A DNA stretch of 64,000 nt from Campanula takesimana (Eukaryota; Streptophyta; Magnoliopsida; Asterales; Campanulaceae). The translations under genes and the position numbers were made by a program. Location: the NCBI GenBank assembly GCA_026119855.1, contig JAOWBW010000484.1:62001-126000 (forward strand), given 5' to 3'. This document shows, piece by piece, positions 34,690-45,321 of this stretch; the first letter of the stretch is position 1, and each line of letters begins with the position of its first letter. The notes under the pieces are model-generated. The model made no database searches. It was not told the origin of the DNA and saw only the letters and a program-made list of their open reading frames with translations.

Positions 34690-34960
34690 GGAAGACCTCT
34701 ATAAAAATTACCAATTGGGTTCAGAAATCCTCTATAAAATTTCTAAAATCTAAAATTGGGATCGGAAATCCTCTATAAAATTTCAAAATCTAAAATTGGG
34801 TTCAGAAATCCTTTATAAAATTTCTAAAATCTAAAATAGGGTTCGGAAATCCTCTATAAAATTTCTAAAGCTTCTCTAAATTGGGTTCGGAAATCCTCTA
34901 CAAAATTTCTAAATCAATCTAAAATTGTTCGGAAATCCTCTACAAAATTTCTAAATCAAT
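34690..34960. repeat. about 44-bp tandem repeat
   Basis: GGTTCGGAAATCCTCTATAA followed by AATTTCTAAAATC recurs about six times with indels. Confidence 0.8.
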
Positions 34961-35459
34961 CCATAATGAAAGGTCGGAACCTCCGTAAGCGTAATCCTCA
35001 AAATCAATCTATAAGTCGATTACGTGCGCTCTATAGGAAGTTAGAATTCATCCCTAATTCTTTTCTCGATTCTTAAAACTTCTTGTCGAACCGTGCGTAT
35101 GGCCTTCCCTCCTTTACCCAATAGAGTCCATTTGCAATGACTTTATTGATTCACGAATGTTTGTCGATCTCAAGCGGAAAGACAATGTCTCGTTTCTTTT
35201 ATGCTTTTCCTCCCCAGTAGGGTCCACGCGACTTTATTGTCGGACGAATGCTTGATTATCCCCAGCAAAGGACGGTGTCTCATTTCTATCTTTCCCCACA
35301 GGTCTCGAACTACGATTGGCTTGATTCCTTTTGGATACGTAGGTAGCCTAACATAGGTCCAGCCGCTTGACCAGCCTGGTCACCTTCTTAAATTTCTCTC
35401 CCACGATTTGGAACTCATGTTTTAGATCGGTTCCTTTCTAATCAACGACCCTTAGGCAA
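34961..35459 (+). other. Tat III 3' UTR
   Basis: No gene. CGAACTACGATTGGCTTGAT then GATACGTAGGTAGCC (35308-35350) is the Tat 3' UTR signature. Confidence 0.45.
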
Positions 35460-36635
35460 TAAAAACCTGACAGGGACTTATCTGACAGCTTTCCAGAGTT
35501 CTAGTTCAACGAAATCAGTTATAGGTCGAATTCTATCAGGATAATAACCTAATCTCGAGAACGAACTGATAAGGATTCACTGAGATCTAGATAACCATTT
35601 GATCCGGAAAGACTGGCCATGCGGCCAGTCATGACGTTCCACGCGACCACTTCTGCTAGGCCCAAATCCCTATAAATAGGCCCCTCCTATCAGCCATTGA
35701 GACACACCAAAAACCCACGAGAAAACCTTCACATAAGCTATTCCCAGCCTCTCTTTCCCCCTTTCAAGACCCTCTTAAACCCTCTCTTTGATCTTTCTTT
35801 GATCATCAAAGAGATTCATCACCACATTCAACCAAAGGAGTGAAGATTCAACCTTCGAAGCCTCTTCAATCGGTTTGGTAACGCGTTCTTGCTACTTAAC
35901 TACTTAGATCTATTATATTCATTCATATATTGCTAGATCTAGGGTTTTGTTCATCGTTCGTGTTCTTGACCGATGATGATCTAGGGTTTCCACGAAACCC
36001 GCATTAGATCTAGGTCACATATTACGTATATTATGCATATTTTCATTATGTCAATGCATCCATATTCATATGTTCCTCATGCGTTCTTCAGGTTCTTAGT
36101 CTAAATTCATAATATATGCCATGACTAGGGTAGCGATCTTCATGTTTATGTGTTCATTCATATGTATTCATGATGTTCTTATTAGTATGCTAGATCTAAG
36201 TCTTATACATTCATAATATGTTAGATCTAGGATTGTAATCCTTATTCATGTGCACATGCCATAGCCAATGATTATCTAGGGTTTCATCAAACCCTAATAT
36301 GATCTAGGAACTTCTCCTAACTCTAATCTTCCCCCTCTATATGCATGATCCCGCTTCATCTCTCCCCATTCTAATTCATCAATGAACTACACTGACCTGA
36401 GCTTCTCATGATGAGAAGAATGTAAGTAATCTTTGGATCCGGTCTCAATCACTAACACACACACACACATTGATCATGATAGAAAGACCGATTCGTCGGG
36501 CAATAGGAGTGATAACTTGATATTCTTCTCTTATTGTAATTTGACCCCCGAACCCTATTATTCTCATAAATGGTTTTCTCAATGTTTTAACAATTAATAA
36601 AACAACGTGGCGACTCTCGATTTCAAACTTGCGTA
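35460..36635 (+). repeat. probable 3' LTR of Tat III, truncated
   Basis: TATA box TATAAATA at 35671-35678, A-rich leader, GTGGCGACTC near 36606. The start may be TGACAGGGAC near 35468. The end is cut by a copia LTR fragment. A CA microsatellite lies at about 36460. Boundaries are uncertain. Confidence 0.45.
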
Positions 36636-36884
36636 TTCACACATTGACCATGATATAGATCTCATAAAGCAGGTCATGTCCAGTACCAAACATGTACCCA
36701 TAAATCTAACATAATCATCCCATGATCATTTAGCCTTTATACTAGTACCTAACAAGTACTAGGGACGGAGATTATTATAAGTAAAGATGAACAACAATAA
36801 TAATCAAAACATCTCTTTATTAATATGAATAAATGATAACAATTACAACGTTTATTAAACGTGCCTAGGGCACCAACACCAACA
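36636..36884 (-). repeat. copia LTR fragment (first ~245 bp, inverted)
   Basis: Complement matches 22384-22630. The LTR terminus TGTTGGTG lies at 36884 (minus strand) and abuts a truncated copia gag. Confidence 0.8.
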
Positions 36885-39080
36885 ATCAGCTCAATTGATG
36901 AAAGGCTTCATGACACCGTGGTTTATGGACCTTCCATTCCAATGAAAGCGAATCCAAATCCGCGCACCAACGCTGCTCAACCAACAGTGAAGAAACCAAA
37001 GGAAGAATGGTCTGAAGAAGAAATAAGAAGAGTTGCAATTGATGGGAAAGCAAGAAACATGCTCCTCATCACTCTAAGCACAGCTATGAAACAACAAGTC
37101 ATGCATTGTGCTACCGCCAATGAATTATGGGCTGCTATTGAAGAGCATATAGAAGGAGACACTGTTTGCAAGGAGAACAAGAGATACGAAGTGCAAAAGA
37201 GATTCAACAATTTCTCTCAACTCCCCGGTGAAACTCTTAGACAGACTTATGAACGATATTGTGAAATTATCAATCTATGTATTTCACTTGGAAAGAAATT
37301 CTCAAACAAGGAATTGAATGTTAATTTCCTTGCTGCTTTTGGATCAAGATATCTCCATAAATATAGCGCCTTTGAATACGCTGGAACTTTGGATGATTGG
37401 ACTCTAAGGAACCTTTATGCTAATCTCAAAGTGTATGAGCTCAAACTTCAGTGCATTGGTGAAACTGAAGGAAAATCAAAATCTATTGCAATGGCGGCAC
37501 ATAGAGAGGAAGCGCCTGAGCAGTTTGAGAAAAGTTCCGATCCCAAAATTTCTACTTCTGAGCTATTAGATATGTATGATGAAGACTTCGCTTTATTTGT
37601 GAAGAAATTCCAGAATTTCAGAAAATCCTCAAAACCCGGCTCATTCAACAAAGCTCAAGGATCAACCAGCAGAGTTCCACCAAAGTTTACAAGGAGCAGT
37701 GATTCAAAAAGGAAAAAAGATCTTGATTGTTTTAATTGTAAGAAACCAGGACACTTTGCATCGAGCTGCCCAATTTCCAAATTTGAGTACATACAGAAGA
37801 AGAGCATCCATACTCCCAAATTCACTCATCACAAAGGAATGGTTGCTGAAGAAGAATCACCAGCAAATGAGCAGAACACTTGTATTGAAACAGACTCCGA
37901 AGAGAGTGATGATGATTCTGATGATGGACTCGTTTGCTTGGTGGCAAACGATGACGATGATTATGATTTTGATGATGACTACTCAAAGGATGTACCTGAT
38001 ATGAAAACTTTGAAAAAACCTGTTAAAAAATCTGCAGGTTATCAAGAGGTGAAAAAGAAGAAAGGACCAACCATCAACGAGCTCATTGAACAAGGATGCA
38101 TTACTCTGGCTCAAAGCGATGGTGGATTGTTATTCTCCAGATGTGCAAGAAGCAAACTCAGAAAGAGTAAATATATTAGACCTCAAGTTGCACCTATTCC
38201 TACAATCAATCATGATGAGGACATTATAAAGCAAGAAAAGTTATTCAAAGAGGCTGAAAAGGTAATCAGTCATTTTAGTGATATGAAGGAAGCTTTAGCA
38301 CTATCATGTGATGAAATTTCCCAGATTAAGATCGACAAATCTCTATTAAAATCTGAACTCACCCTCCTTAAGGAGCAGATAAAGAGCATGACTCCTCTTA
38401 CTGTTAAAAATAGTTATCTAACGGAACAAAACCCACTTCTTAAAGTTTAAAACGATGAATTGGTCATTCAAATTACTGATCTTAAAAAGATTACAAATGA
38501 GTGGTCCAATTCTCGTGTCACTATGGATGGTATCTTTGAATCTCAAAAAGCCAGTGGTGATAAAAGTGGCTTGGGATTCACATCATCAACTAGTGACAAC
38601 TTTAAGTGTGATGTTTGTGCTAAAAGAGACAGTGAATTTACAACTATCAAACTCATGAATTTCCTAAGGAAAAACATTATAATTCAATGGGTAAAGGACA
38701 GTAAAAATTCAAGACAAACATTCCATTATGTCTACCCAACGAAACAATTTGGGAAAGCTAAAGGGAAGGAAGTAGCTACGGATGAATCATCTTCTAACAA
38801 AATCATTCTTGAAACTAGGCGCGCTCCTTCTACGAGTTCACATTATGCGCCTAGGAGCCACGCGACTCATCGCCCTGCGCCTCCTAGCCATATGCGCCCT
38901 CCTAGAAAAAGCGCTCCAAAATTTCAAAAGAAGGATTTTGTTAAGGCTAGTTCATCTAACCCAAAGAAAAATGCTATCCCAAAGAAAACTACAGAGTTTG
39001 TGAAAACACACGTGATTGGTGGCTTTTATCATTGTTCAATTTGTGATTGTTCGGGACATAAGGCCGTGGAATGCCTTTTG
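36885..39080 (+). pseudogene. gag: copia gag with two zinc knuckles, 5'-truncated
   Basis: The frame runs from the junction at 36885 to TAA near 38449. The apparent ATG at 36861 lies in the LTR fragment, so the true N-terminus is missing. It begins within the gag domain (SIDERLHDTVVYGPSIPMKA; the inserted element has DRRLWTAIVNGPYVPMKANP). A first CCHC knuckle, CFNCKKPGHFASSC, is at 37728-37769. Acidic stretches follow (about 37900-37990). After the stop the frame shifts and continues (VTMDGIFESQKASGDKSGLG) to a basic region and a second CCHC knuckle, CSICDCSGHKAVEC, at 39033-39074. Gag packages element RNA. Confidence 0.85.
39076..39080. repeat. target site duplication TTTTG, left copy
   Basis: TTTTG precedes the LTR start at 39081 and follows its end at 41892-41896. 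Confidence 0.9.
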
Positions 39081-41891
39081 TGTCGCGACCCCGAACCCCG
39101 CAGGCCCGAGACCGCGAGCTGGACGTCGACTTAAAACCAAAACTATGAAATACCGAAGTTAAAAATTCCATTTTGAACCAAAAGATGATAACACAATGTT
39201 TTTCAAATCCAAGATTAAATCAACAATGTACATCCAACATAAGCTCCACAGCTTATACCCAAAAGAATAAAATATACAATTCTTAATGACGTCAATAATG
39301 GTAAAACTATCCCCAAAAGGTTATACATTTAAATAATGTAAACCGATCCATAACAACCTGCCCCAAAATCTCAATCCTCTCGACGTCCTCATTGAACCGC
39401 GAATCCTAATCCTTTTCCTCCTGGGGGGGGTTAAGGAAAAACAAAGATGGAAATAAACGGGGTGAGATAAAATCTCAGTAAGTTACTAATGCAACTACAT
39501 GACATGCTAATATGCAATGACCAATAGCAATTAACATAAGACAGATAGCAGCGGAATAATAAGTGACATGCTGACGAACGGTAACATCCAATAATCAATC
39601 ATATAAATAAACATATAACAACAAATGAGAGGCTCCCTATCGCCAACCGTCCCATACCGGTTGGAAATAACGACCAGCTCATCATGCAACACATAAAGCT
39701 GAAATAAACACTCATAAGTGGATACATAGCCAAGGTTTCACCCAACTGAAGAGCCAAATAAAGGTCGCTGCGCAGCTTCAATAAACAACAATTCATCATC
39801 TTCATACTAGCATGAAAGCTGAAGAGAAACCCGGTACCGGAACCAATAACAATGAGAGTGTCACAAAGGACAAGAGCCATGCCACAAAGTCATGCTCGGT
39901 AGTTAGATACATTCACAAAGGAAGCTAACTTATACCTTCCAAGGCCAATCTGGAAAAGGGGGTATAGAAGATGGCAAAACAATGGTCAACATTATAATGG
40001 ACTTGGCTTTGCCATTATAATCTTTCCCATCGCCCGATGCAACAAATATGCCAGCTGGGCTTCCAAATAAATGCTAAGTAATAAATACTAGCTTAAATAA
40101 ACAATTTAAGGTTCCAAAGTAGGGAACCATACCAATTAATCACCATAAAAGATGCAAACGATTACTCAAGAAGAGTTCAACAACAATAGCACAAGGAGTT
40201 TCTCATAAAAGAGTCCAACAACATTGACCATTAAAACATAATGATTCCAAGATAAGGCACGTACAAAATACATCCTAAATATGATACCCACAAGTTACTC
40301 ATAAAGAGCACAACCCAAACGGTCGCTCACAAATAGCACAATGACTATTACCAAAATGACCCTAAACATTTACTCATAAAGATATACTAGGACCATGAAC
40401 TCAACCATCTCTTACACCTGGAATTCCAAAGTAGGAAATCAGAATGAATACACCTTAAGGTTAATCGAACCGTAGGTACCCAATTGCCAATCACGCTTTA
40501 CCTTCGTTCATAACGAACCAATTCTAAACACCCCAAACGAATCCAAAAGGTTACACTTATTAGAACATGATCACGACCGGACTAAACCCTACACTTTGGT
40601 GTTCAGTAACAACCCTCTAGGTACTATAGGACATCGCCTAAAACCTAGACCAAGTCTTACTCGAAAATCAATTCGATTGGAACAATCACGAACACATCAT
40701 AAAATGCCCAAACATATACCAAATGATCATCACAAAGATAAGTCAAACCAACAATACCTCAATAAGATGTTCCAAATCCCAATTAACACTTAATTAATTT
40801 CAAACACAAACTTGATCACAAAGGACCCAATTCTATCACTAGAGTGTACTACAATGATCACTAAGGTCGACTAGAAGGACACCCAAGACTTAGACCAAAA
40901 CGCATTCTTCAATCACACAAATTAACAAATGAAAACTTTCAGAGGTTCTGTGCGGCCGCCCACACCCAACTGTGCGGTCGCCCAAAAAGCCATCAAACAA
41001 GAACAAAACCTTTTAGATAGATGTGCGATCGCCCAGACATTTTTGGGCGGTCGCCCAACCTTCTGGTCTGCCGGAAATCGGGAGGGATGAACTGGGTTCT
41101 CCTATTTTTAACCCAAACCAAAACTAAACCAAAATCCAACATTCTTAACTAGCATATTAATGAACTAAAACAACTTATAGGTCAAAAGAACTCATATAAC
41201 AACAATTAACAACCAAAATCAAGATTCAAACCCAACATTCATAAAATCACCATTTTTGACCAAAACTCCAATAAATTCCAAATAAATTCGAAACTCAACC
41301 AAAATTCAAATATAACAACTCAAGCATTATATAAACATGATATGAACATTTTAGCATAAAAAATGGGGGAAAAGCAACTTACTTGAAAATAATGAAAGTT
41401 GACGGAATTCGAATATTCTTGATTCTACGCGATCCTATCAACGATCTAAACACATTTCGTATAGAGAGAAATGAGAGAAGATGAGAGGAAGATAGCTAAA
41501 ATGAAGAGAGAAGTGAGAGGAAGAAACTTACTCAATGGAAAGAGAGAGAGAGGGAGAGATTGCTGGGAGAGAGGGAAAAGTGAGGTGAGGGTGAAAGAGA
41601 GGGAGGTGAGGGGAAAAGAGGGAGTAAGTAGGATGATTAGAGAATTTACACATAGACCCCTTCCCCTACACACTAACACAATGATCTTATACTCCCCACT
41701 AACATTTAAGACCCAACAATACTGTGCTAACACAAATGACCCAAATAAAATGCTAGGCATAATTATTATAACACATAAAATGCACACATAAATATTTAAA
41801 TAAATAATAATTTAAATAAATAAATAAGAAAATAAATAAATAATAATTATTTATTACTAATAAAATAGAGCCTAGTTTTCGGGTCGTGACA
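39081..41891 (-). mobile_element. solo LTR (2811 bp) of the long-LTR family
   Basis: Reads TGTCGCGACCCC...GGGTCGTGACA and shares long stretches with the LTRs 12412-15368 and 17838-20715 (for example about 39630-40700). One LTR, no internal region, perfect TTTTG target duplication. This is the product expected from recombination between the two LTRs of a former element. In place of the GC-palindrome array it carries GCGGCCGCCC / GCGGTCGCCC motifs (40952-41060). Strand is assigned by homology. Confidence 0.9.
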
Positions 41892-41896
41892 TTTTG
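41892..41896. repeat. target site duplication TTTTG, right copy
   Basis: See the left copy at 39076-39080. In the inserted copia element the uninterrupted site is TTTTA (complement of 52845-52849). Confidence 0.9.
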
Positions 41897-43389
41897 AGAT
41901 TCACTCCCAATGCCAAAGGATGTAAGAATCCTAAGGTCAAGCAAGAGTGGTTTGTCAAAAGTTGCTAACTCTAGGACCCGAAAAGGAATAAAGGGGACCT
42001 GCTTTAATGTTTATATTTAAGGTTCTTTGCTTCATAGATGGATCTTCTAAAGCTAGAACGTATGAATGGATTCTCGATAGTGGGTGTTCACAACACATGA
42101 CTGGAGATGAATCCTTACTTGAAGATGTCCATGAAGAAAGAGGTCCCTCAGTAACATTTGGTGATAATAACAAAGTGTGCATTGAAAGAGTCTCTCTCGT
42201 TAAAGGAGTCAAGAACAATTTATTATCCATATCTCAATTCTGCGACAAAGGATTAGAATGCCATTTTACTTTAAAGAAATGTCTTATCAAGGATGGAAAA
42301 TCTGGAGCTACATTACTCACCGGTTATCGTAAGACAAATATCTATATTATTGATTTCCAAAATATGAACTCTAGTACTAATCTTTGTTTTGTAGCTAAAA
42401 GTGTTAGCGAAAATAGTTGGTTGTGGCACAAGCGCTTAAGTCACTTGAATTTCAAGTATCTATCTAAACTCAGCAGGAATAATCTTGTTAAAGGACTTCC
42501 CAAGGTTGCTGATCATCATGACAAGAAGTGCGCCGCGTGTCAACTTGGCAAACAACCGAAGTAGTCTTTCTCCAGCAAGACAAATCCTTCAACGACTAGA
42601 TGTTTGCAACTGCTGTACATTGATCTATTTGGACCGGTTACCACTGTAAGTGTTAGAGGAAACAAGTATACTCTAGTTGTGGTGGATGATTACTCAAGAT
42701 ATACATGGGTGGAAATGATGATTACTAAAGACAATTGTTATGACATTCTTACCACCTTATTCAGACTGCTCCAAACCCAAAAGAAGATGACATTGTTAGT
42801 GTTCGATCCGACAATGGAACAGAATTCAAGAACAACGGTGTTGCTCGATATTGCGACAATCATGGGATAGATCACAACTTTTCAATAGCTGAAGTTCCTC
42901 AGCAAAATGGCGTTGTGGAAAGAAAGAATAGGACGTTGATTGAAGTAGGAAAGACGATGATAGCTGAAGAAAAATTGCCTAAGTACTTTTGGGAAGAAGC
43001 TGTCAACACCGCATGTTTTACTCAAAATCATTCCCTCATCAAAAAACTTCACAACAAGACTCCGTATGAACTTTGGGGTGGTAGAACTCCTTACATTGCT
43101 TTCTTCAAGATCTTTGGTTGCAAATGTTATATCCTCTACAACGTAAACGAACATAGAGGTAAATTCGATGCCAAAGCCGACAAAGGTATTTTTGTTGGGA
43201 ATGCCAATCACTCTAAAGCTTTTCGTGTTTTTAAAAGATCTACATTAGTGATAGTTGAATCTGTACATGTTACATTTGATGAACATTCTCTCCTTGAGCC
43301 ACATTTGGCTCCAAATGTTGCTGATGATTCTATTGAGTTTAATGAGACAGGTGCTCGTATTCATGTTGCGCCTACACAAGATCAGAATG

Positions 43390-43394
43390 CATCA
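43390..43394. repeat. target site duplication CATCA, left copy
   Basis: CATCA before TGTTGG at 43395, repeated at 56653-56657. Confidence 0.92.
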
Positions 43395-44855
43395 TGTTGG
43401 TCCCAAAGGGCAACAAGGGTATAGAACCGCTAGAGGGGGGCGAATAGCGGTTTAAAATCTTTTTCGAAATACCCTTGATAATCAACCAAGTACTTATCAG
43501 TTTGGTCTATTGCGGTTTAAAGCACTAGAACCGCTCAGAAAAAATGCACAGCGGAGTTTTGCGGTTTTGTCCAAACTGAGTTATAAAGAGTTGGGCGGTT
43601 TAAGTGGTTGAAAAGGGAATGATGCAACTGACAAGGCACAACTGAAGTATCACAAAAGTATGCAAATCATTTATCAAGTCATTTCACATGAAAGTAAATA
43701 AAGCTCATAAACATAAATGTAAATGACAAGACAGAAAATAAAGATCAAGGACACACAATTTGAAGAGGTTCATTCTTGAAAGAACTACGTCCTCTACCTA
43801 GGTGGTTAGCCTAGGATTTTCTAATAGCTACTAGACTTGTATTGATTTAGAGGAGTTTTTACAAGATTACAAAAGAATCCAAACTCTAAATAAACAATCT
43901 AACCTAACAATGCTATTATAACAACCTGTGTTTTCGAGGTATATAATCTATAAGAAAATATACTCCGGGTGTGTAGTGTGGAAAGAAATCAAGAGCTCAA
44001 AATATCTAAGTGATGGTGAGCAAATGATTACTTTCTGTGCAAGGCTGAGTGTGATGATTTGAAGGCTTGAAGCTTTAATGAAGAACTCTGTGTTTGCTAA
44101 GGAGATGATGAAGATATGAGTATCTGGGTTTTCAATCTTCAAAGCAAACTTGAATACTTGGGATATTCTCTTTGAAGCTTAGTAACCTTCAATGTTGAAC
44201 AATGAAGGCTATTTATAGTGAAGGCATTAGTGACCGTTGGACAATGAGGTGAGTCATTGTATGGCGGTTTTATGCGTTGTCACAATCCCATTGGTTGACC
44301 TGTCACTGTCGTCCTTTGCTTTTGCTTTGTGGCAGGAAGTTGTTGGATCACTACCTGACATTGTCCTTTTAGTTATTGAAAAGTACAGCGGTAACTTTTC
44401 AAAAAGCGAGACAAACCGACATTCCAAGAATAACTGAACCATGACTTGAAGTTTAAGGACAAGTCACCAGTCATTCATTTTTACGGTTGAAAAGCGAATG
44501 TTTGTCTTCAAGGAGTAAATGACGGCAATAACTTCTTCAATATCTTGGTCGGCGGTTCCACCAGATGCATGTGCGGTTTCATGAATGAACTTGAAATGCG
44601 GTTTCATCAAAGACACAGACTGCGGTTTGATGAAGGACTACAGGCATCATGTTGGCGGTTGAAGATGGTGGCTTGAGGGACACTAAACCGCTAAGAATAA
44701 ACCGATCATAACTCAGCCTAACTACTAAAAATCTAGAAATGGACTTGTCTAAAAATTGAAGTAAAACTTCATTTACATGTAAACCTAAAGTCCATAAAAA
44801 GACACGTGGAATGGGTCAATCAAATCAGGTGGTGTACTAACAATGAATCCTAACA
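43395..44855 (-). repeat. 3' LTR of inserted copia element (1461 bp)
   Basis: TGTTGGTCCC...CCTAACA on the + strand. The TATA complement ATTTATA is at 44211-44217. Rich in GCGGTT. Apparent reading frames inside are LTR sequence. Confidence 0.95.
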
Positions 44856-44872
44856 ATCTCCCCCTATTTGAT
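44856..44872 (-). other. polypurine tract of inserted copia element
   Basis: The minus strand reads AAATAGGGGGAGATT directly before the LTR start TGTTAGG. Confidence 0.85.
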
Positions 44873-45321
44873 TGATGCCATTACCACACTATGATAGAGC
44901 AAACATTGTACTTGGTAAGAACATGCTCAAATGAGTATGTATTGAAACTGCATGTCCCAAGTCAAATGCACACACAATGCTATACCATAGATTTCTAATC
45001 TATCAAAGACAGAGGAAATGAAAAATAGATAGATAAGAAATTCATTCAAATGCATATAAAGAGATATGATTATGAGAATCAGATATGCATGTTTAAACTG
45101 AATGTTTAAAACACATACACTTAGAAAAATTTTCATGACGAATAGTGCATGAGTTTTTAGAAATGCATTGTTCCACAAACAAGTAGTTTGAATAGACAAA
45201 GTTTTGGAATATTGGATGCAATGCATTCATTTTCATTATAATCCTTCAAAGGTTTTAGAAGTTACAAATTACAAGGAAAATAATGAAAGGCAAAAACTGA
45301 TTACAAAAGATAGAAAGAATT
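44873..45321. other. non-coding between extra gene and PPT
   Basis: About 450 bases. No gene seen. Confidence 0.6.

Larger units (their letters stand above)
41892..43394 (+). pseudogene. pol: copia protease and integrase (interrupted pol)
   Basis: Resumes after the solo LTR with RFTPNAK-type sequence. Protease motif WILDSGCSQHMTGD at about 42070-42110. Integrase zinc region WLWHKRLSHLNFKY...CAACQLGKQPK (about 42415-42560), stop at 42562, core LYIDLFGPVTT and VVVDDYSRYTWVEMM, a frameshift near 42785 at the second catalytic Asp, then ERKNRTLIEVGKTM with the third acidic residue (about 42915). The frame ends in QDQNAS at 43394 where the minus-strand copia element is inserted. Confidence 0.88.

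Noticed and set aside
36861..36884. ATG at 36861 as the gag start
   Set aside because: It lies in an inverted copia LTR fragment. The gag homology starts after 36885 and lacks the true N-terminus.
41471..41791. Arg/Glu-rich 106-residue + frame in the solo LTR
   Set aside because: Translation of the GA-rich LTR tract, also present as non-coding in the related LTRs.
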